From contig NZ_CP109583.1 of NCBI RefSeq assembly GCF_036250755.1, forward strand, positions 8,550,001 through 8,614,000: a stretch of DNA of 64,000 nt, written 5' to 3'. A model generated the notes under the pieces. The model saw only the letters and a program-made list of their open reading frames with translations. It was not told where the DNA came from and made no database searches. Shown here piece after piece: positions 17,180 through 27,300 of this stretch (position 1 is the first letter of the stretch; the number at the start of each line of letters is the position of its first letter). This DNA comes from Streptomyces uncialis (GTDB lineage Bacteria > Actinomycetota > Actinomycetes > Streptomycetales > Streptomycetaceae). Position numbers and translations under genes: made by a program.

Positions 17180-19005
17180 GCCAGTACCGCCGCTCGGTAG
17201 GACGGGGACGCCGTGAGCAGCCCGGTGTGGGTACCGGCGGCCTGGGGGCGGCCGGCGGGGAGCCAGACGACGCGGTCGCAGACCGCGAGCAGCGTCGGGC
17301 TGGTGGTGAGCAGCAGTGTGGTGAGTCCGGCCCGGTCCCGGCGCAGCCCGTCGGCGATCCGGGCCTCGGTGACGGAGTCGACCGAGGTCGTCGGGTCGTG
17401 CAGGACGAGCACGGGTGCCCGGGTCGCCAGGGCTCGTGCCAGGGCGATGCGCTGGCGCTGGCCGCCGGAGAGGGTCAGCCCCTGTTCGCCGACGGTGCTG
17501 GCGGGTCCGTCGGGCAGGGCGTCGACCACGTCGTCGGCGCAGGCGGCGGTCAGCGCGGTCGCGATCGTCCGCGCGGTGGTCCCCGGGCCGTCCGGGGCGA
17601 TGTTGTCGGCGATGGTGCCCGCGAACAGGGCGGTGTCACGCGGGGGAGCGACGACGGTACGGCGTATCCGGTCCGGGTCCGTGCCGCGCAGGTCGGCGCC
17701 GTCGAGGCGGACGGTTCCGGCGTCGGGGTCGATCCGCCGGGCGCAGCAGTCCAGCAGCGCGCGGGCGTGCGCGGCGTCCTCGGTGACGACGCCGACGAGT
17801 TCGCCGGGGGCGACGCGCAACGACACCCCGGTCAGTGGTCCGGCGGCACCCGCCGGGGCGTGGACGGTCAGGTCTTCGAAGCTGAGCACGGCGGTACGGG
17901 CGGGTGCGACGGGCTCGGGGTCCGGGGTCCCGGTGGGCCCGGCCGGGGCGTCCCGTACCTCGACGGCGGGCGGGGTGCCGAGCAGCGCGGCCACCCGGCG
18001 GGCCGACGCGCGGGCGCGGGCCAGACCCGATCCGAAGTACGCCACGTCGACGAGCGGTCCGCGCAGGAACTGGGCGAGTCCCACGACCGCCACCAGCTCC
18101 CCGACCGTGAGGGTGCCCCGCGCCGCCATCCGCGCGCCCACCAGCGCGATCAGCGCCAGGAATCCCCCGGTGACCAGGGTGTTGGCGGCGGTGTACCCGG
18201 CCTGGGCGCGTTCCGTGCGCAGGGTCGCCGCGAGGGCGGCGCGGCTGACCTCGCGGTAGCGCCGGGCGGCGTGCGGCTGGGCGCCGATGCCGTCGAGCAC
18301 CCGTAGTCCGGTGAGCAGATCCGCGGCGGTGGCACCGGCCTTCGCCGCGGACGCGTAGTCGCGTTCCGTCCGTCGTTCCAGCGGGCGGCTCAGATACTGC
18401 ATGGCCACCAGGACCGGTGGTGTGCCGAGCAGGACCAGCAGCCCGAGCGGCACCGAGATCAGCAGCAGGGCCACCGCCGCCGTGACGATCGCGGCTGCCG
18501 CGGCGAGCTTGCTGCTGAGGGTGTGGGTGAAGCGCGACACGTTCCGGGCGTCGGCGGTGGCCAGCGAGAACAGCTCGCCGGGCATCGTACGGGTGGCCGT
18601 GCCGAGGGGGTCCAGGGCCCGCCGGGCCACGGCCATCCGGACCTGGTGGCCGCCGTGCTCGGCCACATGGGCCGCCGCCCGCGCGGCGAACCGCCATGAC
18701 AGCAGCAGTCCGCCGAACAGCACGGTGAGCACGAGGAGCCAGCGTCCGAGGGCGGCGGCGTCGCCGGTGGCGACCGCGCGGTCGATGACGGCGCCGATGG
18801 TGACCGGTATGAGTGCTTCGGCTACTTGATGTCCGGTCAGTCCGACCGAGGCGGCGGCCAGCCTGCGGCCCCGCCGTTCACCGGTGAGTGCCTGGCGCAG
18901 TACGGAGCGGGCGGTGGCGGGCACAACCTCGTGGGCGCCGGTCGCAGGTGGGGTGGGCGGGGCGGGGGACGCCGTGGCGGACGGCGTTTCGAGGGAGGCG
19001 GGCAT
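17176..19005 (-). CDS. ABC transporter half-subunit with LSGGQ but no Walker A
   Basis: A 609-residue protein starting at ATG 19003-19005 (MPASLETPS). A Pro/Ala-rich leader precedes an exporter-type membrane domain (about residues 50-330). In the nucleotide-binding domain the Walker A site is destroyed (GVVTEDAAHARALL, near residue 412, with no GK[ST]). The signature LTLSGGQRQRIALARAL is perfect (near residue 512). Walker B reads VLVLHDPTTS, with Pro where the catalytic Glu belongs. It complements the defects of the subunit encoded by the next gene. The gene is divergent from the siderophore uptake operon and shares its iron-boxed promoter region. Confidence 0.85.
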   Translation of the reverse strand: MPASLETPSATASPAPPTPPATGAHEVVPATARSVLRQALTGERRGRRLAAASVGLTGHQVAEALIPVTIGAVIDRAVATGDAAALGRWLLVLTVLFGGLLLSWRFAARAAAHVAEHGGHQVRMAVARRALDPLGTATRTMPGELFSLATADARNVSRFTHTLSSKLAAAAAIVTAAVALLLISVPLGLLVLLGTPPVLVAMQYLSRPLERRTERDYASAAKAGATAADLLTGLRVLDGIGAQPHAARRYREVSRAALAATLRTERAQAGYTAANTLVTGGFLALIALVGARMAARGTLTVGELVAVVGLAQFLRGPLVDVAYFGSGLARARASARRVAALLGTPPAVEVRDAPAGPTGTPDPEPVAPARTAVLSFEDLTVHAPAGAAGPLTGVSLRVAPGELVGVVTEDAAHARALLDCCARRIDPDAGTVRLDGADLRGTDPDRIRRTVVAPPRDTALFAGTIADNIAPDGPGTTARTIATALTAACADDVVDALPDGPASTVGEQGLTLSGGQRQRIALARALATRAPVLVLHDPTTSVDSVTEARIADGLRRDRAGLTTLLLTTSPTLLAVCDRVVWLPAGRPQAAGTHTGLLTASPSYRAAVLA

Positions 19006-19162
19006 GGGAGCCGACCGTACCGCCGCCCTCTGCGGCGTCCCCTCGGGCGGGCCATTCCCTGTCGTGAACGGGCCATGGGTTGGCCGAATGGCCTCTTGGC
19101 GACAGTGAATGGCGTGTGCTCGACATGGCCGCTTGCGCCCCACTCATCCGTTCGACTATTCA

Positions 19163-19179
19163 TAGGTAAGGCTTACCTA
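19163..19179. promoter_or_regulatory. Iron box (IdeR/DmdR-type operator) for the siderophore uptake genes
   Basis: TAGGTAAGGCTTACCTA is a perfect 17-base palindrome matching the DmdR/IdeR consensus built on TTAGGTTAGGCTAACCTAA. It lies 38 bp before the start of the binding-lipoprotein gene and about 160 bp before the divergent ABC transporter gene. In Streptomyces such boxes mediate iron-dependent repression. Confidence 0.88.
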
Positions 19180-19216
19180 ATATTCCCCGATTCTTCGTAC
19201 CGCCCCGGAGGCGTCG

Positions 19217-20218
19217 ATGCCGGCCGCACCACCACTCGCCAGACCGTCGCTCCGCACCGCGACGGGCCACCCGACCCGGCGCCGCTTCGCGGTCGGCGCG
19301 GGCGCCCTCACCCTCGGCGGTCTGCTGGCCGCCTGCGGCGGTGACGACCGGCCCACCGCCACCGGCTCCGGCGCGAAGAACTCCGGCACCGTCGACTTCG
19401 CCTACCAGGACTTCCGGGCGAAGCTCCCCGCCGACCCCCAGCGCGTCGTCGCCCTCGACCCGCGTACCGGCATGGAGTTCGCCGTGCTCGCCGGATACCC
19501 CGTCGTCGCCGGATACCGGCTGGAGAAGGGCAACCATCTCGCCGAGAGGGTTCCGAAGGGCTACCGCACCCTGGAGGGCAACGAGACCGAGCCCAGCGCC
19601 GAGTCCATCCTGGCCCAGGACCCGGATCTGCTGGTCGTCGGCGAGGAATGGTGGCAGTACTACAAGGAGCGCAAGCTCCTCACCCAGGACATCGCCCCCG
19701 TCCTCGTCGTCGGCGGCGGCTTCAGCCCTCACTGGCGCCGCCACACCGAGCAGCAGCTCACCCGCCTCGGCCGCGCACCCCGGGCCAAGAAGCAGCTCGA
19801 CGCCTACGACACCCGGCTGGCCGCCGCCCGCCAGGAGGTCGGACGGCTGCTCAAGGGCCGGAAGATCGCCGTCGCCGGCGCCCAGAAGCCCCAGTTCTGG
19901 GCCCAGACCAACAGCTTCTACCTGGCTGTCGCACGGGACCTCGGCATGGAACTCATGTTCTACGACCCCGAGCGTGAGCCGGGGGGCAAGTCCAACAGGT
20001 TCTTCGGCCTGGAACGCCTCGACGTGTTCGCCCCGGCCGACCTGATCATCCTCCAGAACCCGGACGACCCCGCCACCAAGGCCAAGACCTGGCAGCAGCT
20101 GCCCGCCGTCAGGGCCGGACGCGTCGCGCCCCTCAACTACTACAGCAACGCCGGACTCGCGTTCACCGCCACCGCGCTGCTCGACGAACTCGTCTCCGCC
20201 GCGAAACTCCTGGGGTGA
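19217..20218 (+). CDS. Ferric siderophore ABC transporter substrate-binding lipoprotein
   Basis: A 333-residue protein with a twin-arginine-like signal (TRRRF, Arg21-23) and the lipobox LLAAC, giving a lipidated Cys40. The mature part fits the FepB/FhuD-like binding-protein class: QRVVALDPRTGMEFAVLAG near the start, PSAESILAQDPDLLVVGEE, a long linking helix, and a C-terminal LLDELVSAAKLLG. It should sit on the outer membrane face and deliver a ferric siderophore to the permeases encoded downstream. It is the first gene after the iron box at 19163. The next gene starts 7 bp after its stop codon. Confidence 0.88.
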   Translation: MPAAPPLARPSLRTATGHPTRRRFAVGAGALTLGGLLAACGGDDRPTATGSGAKNSGTVDFAYQDFRAKLPADPQRVVALDPRTGMEFAVLAGYPVVAGYRLEKGNHLAERVPKGYRTLEGNETEPSAESILAQDPDLLVVGEEWWQYYKERKLLTQDIAPVLVVGGGFSPHWRRHTEQQLTRLGRAPRAKKQLDAYDTRLAAARQEVGRLLKGRKIAVAGAQKPQFWAQTNSFYLAVARDLGMELMFYDPEREPGGKSNRFFGLERLDVFAPADLIILQNPDDPATKAKTWQQLPAVRAGRVAPLNYYSNAGLAFTATALLDELVSAAKLLG

Positions 20219-20225
20219 GCGGACG

Positions 20226-21155
20226 ATGAAGGACCGGCTGCACCGCGGAACGGTGCTCACGACCACCCATGTCACCCCCGGCATGATCCGGATCGTCCTC
20301 GGTGGCGACGGCCTCAGCAGCTTCGAGACCTCCGGTGTCGGCGACGAGTACCTGCGCCTGCACTTCCCCGTCCCCGGCACCGGGGAACTCGTCCTGCCCC
20401 GGCCCGAGCTCGACTGGACCTACCCCGAAGGCGTCACCCGCTCACCGTGCGAGCGGTACACCGTCCGGCGGTACGACCCCGCACGCGGCCAGGTCACCTT
20501 CGACTTCGTCGTGCACGACGGCGGCGTCGCCAGCTCCTGGGCCAAGGCCGCCCGGCCCGGCGACGAACTGGGTATCGGCAGCCCACGCGGACTGTACGAC
20601 CCGCCCGCCGACGCGACGCACCTCCTGCTGGCCGCCGACGCGACCGGACTGCCCGCCGTCGGACGCCTCGTGGAACAGCTCCCCGCCACCCTGCGCGCCA
20701 CCGTGATCGTCGAGATCGCCGACGCCACCCACGAACAGACGATCGCCACCGACGCCGACGCCGAGTTCATCTGGCTGCCCGGCTCCGGCAACGGCGTCGG
20801 CCCCAGCCGACTGGAGGAAGCCGTCCGCGCGGTCGCCAGACCCGGCGCCGCCCCCGGCTACGTATGGGTCGCCGGGGAGAGCGCCGCCGTCCGGGGCATC
20901 CGCCGCTATCTGCGCCACGAACTCGGCCTGCCCGCCCGCGCCTACAAGGTCATCAGCTACTGGCAGCACGAGTCCGAGCGCTGGGAGGAACGCTGGAACG
21001 CGCTCGACCCCGAGGTCCGGCGCAGACTCGACGACGCCTACGACGCCATGCGGGAGCACGCCCTCAAGGGCGCCGACGGCGACGAGGCGAGCATCGAACG
21101 GAGCGAGGACATCCTCGACACGGTGGAGGAGACCATGGAGCGAGCCGGGCTGTGA
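20226..21155 (+). CDS. Siderophore-interacting protein (flavin-dependent ferric-siderophore reductase)
   Basis: A 309-residue protein of the SIP/ViuB family. The FAD-binding motif CERYTVRRYD lies near residue 80. It is followed by VTFDFVVHDGGVASSWAKAARPGD, the phosphate-binding region, and an NAD(P)H-binding half with LLLAADATGLPAVGRL and VWVAGESAAVRGIRRYLRHELG. These proteins reduce Fe(III) bound to an imported siderophore in the cytoplasm so that iron is released. It lies inside the uptake operon between the binding lipoprotein and the first permease, and its stop overlaps the next start by four bases (GTGA). Confidence 0.88.
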   Translation: MKDRLHRGTVLTTTHVTPGMIRIVLGGDGLSSFETSGVGDEYLRLHFPVPGTGELVLPRPELDWTYPEGVTRSPCERYTVRRYDPARGQVTFDFVVHDGGVASSWAKAARPGDELGIGSPRGLYDPPADATHLLLAADATGLPAVGRLVEQLPATLRATVIVEIADATHEQTIATDADAEFIWLPGSGNGVGPSRLEEAVRAVARPGAAPGYVWVAGESAAVRGIRRYLRHELGLPARAYKVISYWQHESERWEERWNALDPEVRRRLDDAYDAMREHALKGADGDEASIERSEDILDTVEETMERAGL

Positions 21156-22225
21156 CCACCGTGACCGCAGTGACCACCGAGGGCCGCGCCCGCGCGGCCC
21201 GTGACATCCCACCGCCCGGCGCCGCGTCCACCAACGCCCGCCGCTCCCTGTGGCTGCTGATCGCGGTGGGCGCCCTGCTCGCCGTGACCCTGCTCAGCCT
21301 CGGCGTCGGTTCCAAACACCTGCCGCCCGCCGCCGTGTGGGACGGACTGTTCCACTACACCGGCTCCAACGACCATATGATCATCCGCGATCTGCGGCTG
21401 CCCCGCACCCTGCTCGGCCTGCTGGTCGGTATGGCGCTCGGCCTCGCGGGCGCGGTGATCCAGGCGCTCACCCGCAACCCGCTCGCCGACCCCGGCATCC
21501 TCGGCGTCAACGCGGGCGCGTCCTTCGCGGCCGTCCTCGCCATCGCCCTGTTCGGACTCACCGATCTGCGCCAGTACATCTGGTTCGCGTTCCTCGGCGC
21601 CGTCCTCGCCACCGTCGCCGTCTACGCCATCGGCTCCCGCGGACGCGGCGGCGCCACCCCCGTACGGCTCACCCTGGCCGGGGTCGCGACCGGCGCCGTC
21701 CTCAGCGGCATCACCTCCGGCATCACCCTGCTGGACCCCGCGACCTTCGACCGGATGCGGTTCTGGGCGGCGGGCTCCATCGCCGGACAGGACATGGGGA
21801 CCGTGGCCCGGATCGCGCCGTTCCTCATCGCCGGACTGCTGCTCGCCCTGACCCTGGCCCGGCCGCTCAACGCCGTCGCCCTCGGCAGCGACACGGCCCG
21901 CGCCCTCGGTGTGAACATCACCCTGACCCGGACCCTGGCTCTCGTCGCGCTGACCCTGCTCTGCGGCGGAGCGACGGCCGTCGCCGGACCCATCGCGTTC
22001 ATCGGCCTGATGATCCCCCATGTCGCACGCTGGATCGTCGGCCCCGATCAGCGGTGGATACTCCCCTTCACCCTCGTCCTGGCACCGGTCCTGCTGCTCG
22101 TCTCCGACATCGTCGGACGGCTGGTGCTGCGGCCCGGCGAACTCCAGGTCGGCATCGTCACCGCCTTTGTCGGCGTCCCGGTGCTCATCGTGCTGGTGCG
22201 ACGGCAGAAGGCGAGCGGACTGTGA
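21152..22225 (+). CDS. FecCD-family siderophore ABC transporter permease 1
   Basis: A 357-residue integral membrane protein of the BtuC/FecCD fold with about ten membrane segments. Family marks include RDLRLPRTLLGLLVGMALGLAGA, IQALTRNPLADPGILGVNAG, LGSDTARALGVN and the cytoplasmic coupling region GPIAFIGLMIPHVARWIVGPDQR. The GTG start at 21152 overlaps the preceding stop codon. It should form a heterodimer with the permease encoded next and be powered by the ATPase at 23438. Confidence 0.9.
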   Translation: MTTVTAVTTEGRARAARDIPPPGAASTNARRSLWLLIAVGALLAVTLLSLGVGSKHLPPAAVWDGLFHYTGSNDHMIIRDLRLPRTLLGLLVGMALGLAGAVIQALTRNPLADPGILGVNAGASFAAVLAIALFGLTDLRQYIWFAFLGAVLATVAVYAIGSRGRGGATPVRLTLAGVATGAVLSGITSGITLLDPATFDRMRFWAAGSIAGQDMGTVARIAPFLIAGLLLALTLARPLNAVALGSDTARALGVNITLTRTLALVALTLLCGGATAVAGPIAFIGLMIPHVARWIVGPDQRWILPFTLVLAPVLLLVSDIVGRLVLRPGELQVGIVTAFVGVPVLIVLVRRQKASGL

Positions 22226-23385
22226 TCACCAGGACCAGGAAACCCCGTACGACCGGACCACGGCCGGACCCCCGCCCGCATCCGCCACGAGCCGCGCCCC
22301 ACCCCGCCCGCTCCCGGTCCGGCCGTCCCGCCGTCGACTTCGGACGCCCCATCCGGGTGCTGCGCGTACCGGACACCCGGGGCGGACGGCTCTCGCTGCG
22401 CCTCGACACCCGCGCCACCGCCATCTGTCTGCTCCTGCTGGCCGCCACCGCCGCCCTCGGCATCCTGACGCTCGGCAGCGGCCAGTACACCGTGCCGCCG
22501 GGCGACGTGATCCGCGCACTGCTCGGCGACGCCACGCCCAAGGTCCATATGGTCGTCGTCGAATGGCGGCTGCCCCGGGTCCTGCTCGCCGTCCTGTGCG
22601 GGGCCGCGCTCGCCGTCAGCGGCGCCATCTTCCAGTCGCTCACCCGCAATCCGCTCGGCAGCCCCGACGTCATCGGCTTCAACACGGGCGCCTACACCGG
22701 CGCGCTGGCCGTCATCATGCTGGCGAACGGCGGCTACTACCAGGTCGCGGCGGGCGCGCTGGCGGGCGGCATCGCCACCGCCGCCCTCGTGTACGCACTC
22801 GCCTACCGGCAGGGCGTCCAGGGATTCCGGCTGATCATCGTCGGTATCGGCATCAGCGCGCTGCTGGCGTCCCTCAACACCTGGATGACGATCAAGGCCG
22901 ACCTGGAGACCGCGATGGCCGCGGCCGTCTGGGGCGCCGGTTCCCTCAACGGACGGAGCTGGGAACAACTCGGCCCGGTCGCACTGGTCCTGGCCGTCCT
23001 GCTGCCCGTCGTCCTCCTCCTGGCGGGCCGGATGCGCATGCTGGAGCTGGGCGACGACACGGCCCGCAGCCTCGGACTGCGCACGGAACCCAACCGGCTC
23101 GCCCTGGTCGTCACCGGCGTCGCCCTGACCGCCCTGGTCACCGCCGCCGCGGGCCCCATCTCCTTCATCGCACTGGCCGCACCCCAGCTCGCCCGGCGCC
23201 TGGTGCGCTCCCCGGGCGTCTCCGTACTGCCCTCCGCCGCGATGGGGGCCGCGCTGCTCGTCGCCGCCGACTGGGTCGCCCAGCGGGCGTTCGCACCGAC
23301 CCAGCTGCCCGTCGGGGTCGTGACGGTGAGCATCGGCGGCGCCTATCTGATCTGGCTGCTGCTCGGCGAGGCCCGCCGCCAGTGA
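22222..23385 (+). CDS. FecCD-family siderophore ABC transporter permease 2
   Basis: A 387-residue permease with a basic, Pro-rich cytoplasmic N-terminus of about 65 residues before the first membrane segment. The family core follows: EWRLPRVLLAVLCGAALAVSGA, FQSLTRNPLGSPDVIGFNTGAY, LGDDTARSLGLR and GPISFIALAAPQLARRLVRSPG. The GTG start overlaps the previous stop by four bases. The long charged leader makes a start at a later codon possible, but none has a better ribosome binding site. Confidence 0.9.
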   Translation: MITRTRKPRTTGPRPDPRPHPPRAAPHPARSRSGRPAVDFGRPIRVLRVPDTRGGRLSLRLDTRATAICLLLLAATAALGILTLGSGQYTVPPGDVIRALLGDATPKVHMVVVEWRLPRVLLAVLCGAALAVSGAIFQSLTRNPLGSPDVIGFNTGAYTGALAVIMLANGGYYQVAAGALAGGIATAALVYALAYRQGVQGFRLIIVGIGISALLASLNTWMTIKADLETAMAAAVWGAGSLNGRSWEQLGPVALVLAVLLPVVLLLAGRMRMLELGDDTARSLGLRTEPNRLALVVTGVALTALVTAAAGPISFIALAAPQLARRLVRSPGVSVLPSAAMGAALLVAADWVAQRAFAPTQLPVGVVTVSIGGAYLIWLLLGEARRQ

Positions 23386-23437
23386 ACCCCCGCCCGCCCC
23401 GCCAGGACCCGCCTCCCGCAGATACGGACCCGCACCG

Positions 23438-24274
23438 ATGACCACCCTCCACAAGAACCCGGCCGCAGCAGACCCGACCGCACCCGCCGGTCAACGGCTG
23501 CGGGCCGAGGGACTCACCCTCGCCTACGACGCCCGGACCATCTCCGAGAACCTCACCGTCCGGATACCCGACGGCTCCTTCACCGTCATCATCGGCCCCA
23601 ACGCCTGCGGCAAGTCGACCCTGCTGCGCGCCCTGTCCCGGCTGCTCAAACCCACGGCGGGCCTGGTGCACCTGGACGGACGGGCGATCTCCTCCTACCC
23701 CGCCAAGGAGGTGGCGCGGCGGATGGGCCTGCTCCCGCAGACCTCACTGGCACCGGACGGCATCACCGTGGCCGACCTCGTCGCCCGCGGTCGTCACCCC
23801 CACCAGAAGCTCCTCCGCCAGTGGTCCGACGCGGACGAGCAGGCCGTACTCGACGCCATGGACTCGACCGGGGTCACCGATCTGTCCGCCCGGCTGGTCG
23901 ACGAACTCTCCGGCGGCCAGCGCCAGCGCGTATGGGTGGCCATGGTCCTCGCCCAGCAGACACCCCTGCTGCTCCTCGACGAGCCCACGACGTTCCTCGA
24001 CATCGCGCATCAGATCGAACTGCTCGAACTGTGCCGGGACCTCAACCGGCGCGACGGCCACACCCTCGTCGCCGTGCTCCACGACCTCAACCACGCCTGC
24101 CGGTACGCGGACCACATCATCGCCATGCGCGACGGCGAGGTGATCGCCACCGGCGCGCCCGCCGACATCGTCACCGCCGAACTGGTCGAGGACGTCTTCG
24201 GACTGCCCTGCCGCATCATCGAGGACCCCGTGTCCCTGACCCCCCTGGTCATCCCACTGGGCCGCGGCAACTGA
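23438..24274 (+). CDS. Siderophore ABC transporter ATP-binding protein (FepC type)
   Basis: A 278-residue ATPase. Walker A is GPNACGKSTLLRAL (near residue 56), the signature is ELSGGQRQRVWVAMVLAQ, Walker B is LLLLDEPTTFLD with its catalytic Glu, and the switch His is in VLHDLNHACRYAD. The pattern FLDIAHQIELLEL is typical of FepC/FhuC-like iron transporter ATPases. It is the last gene of the uptake operon that begins at 19217 and is separated from permease 2 by 52 bp. The next gene faces it from the other strand. Confidence 0.92.
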   Translation: MTTLHKNPAAADPTAPAGQRLRAEGLTLAYDARTISENLTVRIPDGSFTVIIGPNACGKSTLLRALSRLLKPTAGLVHLDGRAISSYPAKEVARRMGLLPQTSLAPDGITVADLVARGRHPHQKLLRQWSDADEQAVLDAMDSTGVTDLSARLVDELSGGQRQRVWVAMVLAQQTPLLLLDEPTTFLDIAHQIELLELCRDLNRRDGHTLVAVLHDLNHACRYADHIIAMRDGEVIATGAPADIVTAELVEDVFGLPCRIIEDPVSLTPLVIPLGRGN

Positions 24275-24300
24275 CCCACCGCGCCCGGCCACGGCCCGGG

Positions 24301-27300
24301 TCACGGGCACGCGTCCGGCGCCTGCGCCCGCGCCCGCGCCTGCAAGTTCGCCTCCGCCTCCGCCTCCCGTACGGCCGAGTCCGGGTCCAGCCGGGTGCCC
24401 GCGGTGAACTCCGCCGCGTGGACGCGCTCGTCCAGCACCGTCGCGAGGCGCGCGCCGATACGGTCCACATCGCCCCGCTCGCCCTCCGGCAGCGGAATCC
24501 CGACCGCGCGCCGGGCGGCGTCGGCCGCGCCCAGCAGCCGGGCCGCCCGGGACCAGCGGCCCGCCAGCGACAGGGCACCGGCCAGACCCTCCAGCGCGAG
24601 GGCGACCGCCCGCGGATCGCCGGTGGCCCGGGCGGCCGCCAGCCCCTCCCGCTGAAGGCGCAGAGCGGTCGGCGCGTCGCCCCGCAGCTCGGCGGTGAAG
24701 CCCAGTTCGGCGAGGATCAGCGGGGGCGCGCCCGGCTCGTACCCCATCTGCCGGTGCAGTTCGATCACCCGCTCCATATGCGCCTGCGCGGTGTCGAGTT
24801 CGCCGGACCGCCGTGCCCCGAGACCGAGACCGATCTCCGCGTACTGCTCCCCGAACACGTCCGACTGCTCGACGGCCAGCCGCCGGGCACGCTCATGGCA
24901 TTCCCGGGCCCGGGCCAGCCGCCCGGTCAGCAGGGCGAGCCGCCCGACCCCGGAGAGCTGGAAGACGAACTCGGGCCACAGCTTCAGCTCCTCGGCCATC
25001 CGCAGCCCGTCCTGGTAGAGCCGTTCGGCGTGCCCGTAGTCACCGACCGCCTCGGCCAGCTTCGCCAGCGGCACCATGGCCTGGAGCTGACCCCACTGGT
25101 CGCCCAGCTCACGGAAGAGCTCAAGGCTCCGCTCGCCGTCACGGCGCAGTGCCGCGAAGTCCCCGCGTGTCTTCGCGTGGAAGGTACGGCTGCCGAGCGC
25201 CGCCGCCGTACCCCAGCGGTCGTCCAGCGAACGGAACGTCTCCAGCGCCCGGTCCACCAGCTCCTCGGCGGCCACCGGATCGGCGACGCCGTAGAGCTTG
25301 GAGGCGAGGAACCATTCCATCCTGGCGCGCCCGCCCGGGTCGTCGAGCGCGTCGTACGGTTCCAGCGCGGCGCGGTACTCGCCGGCGGGGTCGCCGCCGC
25401 CGAGCTGGAGGCGGACACCGCCCAGCAGGGCGCCCGCCGCCGCCACCAGGGCGGCGGGCGCCGCCGGGTCCACGGACAGCGCGAGCGTGAGCGACCGCCG
25501 TGCCTCGTGGTTACGGCCCCGCAGATGCCAGTACCACGCCAGCGCGTTCACCAGCCGCAGCGCCCGGACGGCGTCCCCCGCGTGCACGGCGCTCTCCAGC
25601 GCGCCCCGCAGATTGGCCTGCTCCGCGTCGAGCCTGCGCAGCCACCGCCGCTGGTCGTGCCCCCGCAGCAGGGGCGCGGCGTGTTCGGCGAGCTCCGTGT
25701 AGTACGCGCGGTGACGGGCCCGCGTCTCCTCGGCCTCACCGCTCTCCCCGAGGCGTTCGGAGCCGTACGCGGCCACCGACTCCAGGAGCCGGTAGCGCGG
25801 CCCGTCGGCGGTGTCGGTCATCACCACCAGCGAACAGTCCACCAGCCGGGCCAGGAGATCGAGGACGTCCGAGGGGGCGATCCCGTCACCGGCGCAGAGT
25901 TCCTCGGCCGCGGTCAGCGCGCAGCCGTCCGCGTGCGCGGCGAGCCTGCGCAGCACCACGCGCTCCGGCCCGTCGAGCAGCTCCCAGCTCCAGTCGATCA
26001 CCGCGCGCAACGTCCGCTGACGGGCCGGAGCGCCACGGGCACCCGCGGCCAGCAGCCGGAAGCGGTCGTCCAGCCGGGCGGCGAGCTCCCGCACCCCCAG
26101 CGCGCGGACCCGGGTCGCGGCCATCTCCAGGGCCAGCGGAATCCCGTCCAGCCGACGGCAGACGGCGACGACCGCGTCCACCGTGGTCGCGTCCAGGACG
26201 AAACGGGGCGCCGAGGCACCGGCCCGCGCCACGAACAACTCCACCGCGCCGAACCGTCGTACGGCGTCGGGGTCGAGGTCCGCCGCCGGTCCGGGCAGCT
26301 GGAGCGGAGGCACCTCCAGAAGATGCTCACCGGCCACACCCAAAGGGCGCTGCGTGGTCGCCAGGATGCGCAGTCCGGGCGCCGCGACGAGCAGTTGTTC
26401 CGCCAGCTCGGCGACCTCGTGGACCACATGCTCGCAGTTGTCGAACACCAGCAACGCCGGTGCCCGGCCCAGCGCGCGGACGAGCCGGTCGACGGTCGAG
26501 AACGGCGCGGCGGTACGGCCGTGACCCGTCGGGGCGTCGTCACGCATGCCCAGGGCCGCCGCGACCACGTCGTACACCCCGGTCGCCGACGCGATGACCC
26601 GCTCACCGCCGGACCGGGACGGTTCGAGCGCGGCGAACTCCGCGAGCCGGACCCCGCCGGGGAACCCGTCCGCGAGCTGGGCGGCCGTCGCGAGCGCGAG
26701 CCGGGTCTTGCCGACCCCGCCCGCGCCGGTCAGTGTCACCAGCCGGTTGACGGCCAGCAGCGAGCGCAGTTCGCGCAGCGCGTCGGCCCGGCCGACGAGT
26801 CCGGTGAGCTCGGCCGGCACGTTCGTCGGCGGACCGGCCGATACGGCGGCAGGGGAGAGCGTGGCGGGGGAGACGGCCGTAGGGGAGACGGCCGCGGTCA
26901 GTGAAGGGTCCTGGGTGAGGATCGCCTGGTGGAGCGCCGCCAGTTCGGGGCCCGGCTCCACCCCGAGTCCGTCGGCGAGCCGCGCGCGCAGCTCGGCGTA
27001 GCCGCTGAGCGCCGCGCTCTGCCGTCCGGCCAGATACAGCGCCCGGAGCTGGACGGTGCGCAGCCGCTCCCGCAGCGGATGCTCGGCGACGAGATCGCCC
27101 AGCCCGTCCGCGACCAAGCCGTGTTCGCCCAGTTCGAGCCGGGTCTCGGCCTGCTCCTCCAGCGCGGTGAGCCGCTGCTCGTCCAGCCGCTGCCGGGCGG
27201 CCCGGGTGAACTCCTCGTCGGCGAGGTCGGCGAAGGCCGGACCCCGCCACAGCGCCAGCGCGTCGGCCAGCAGTCCGGCACGCACCCGTGGGTCGCCCGC

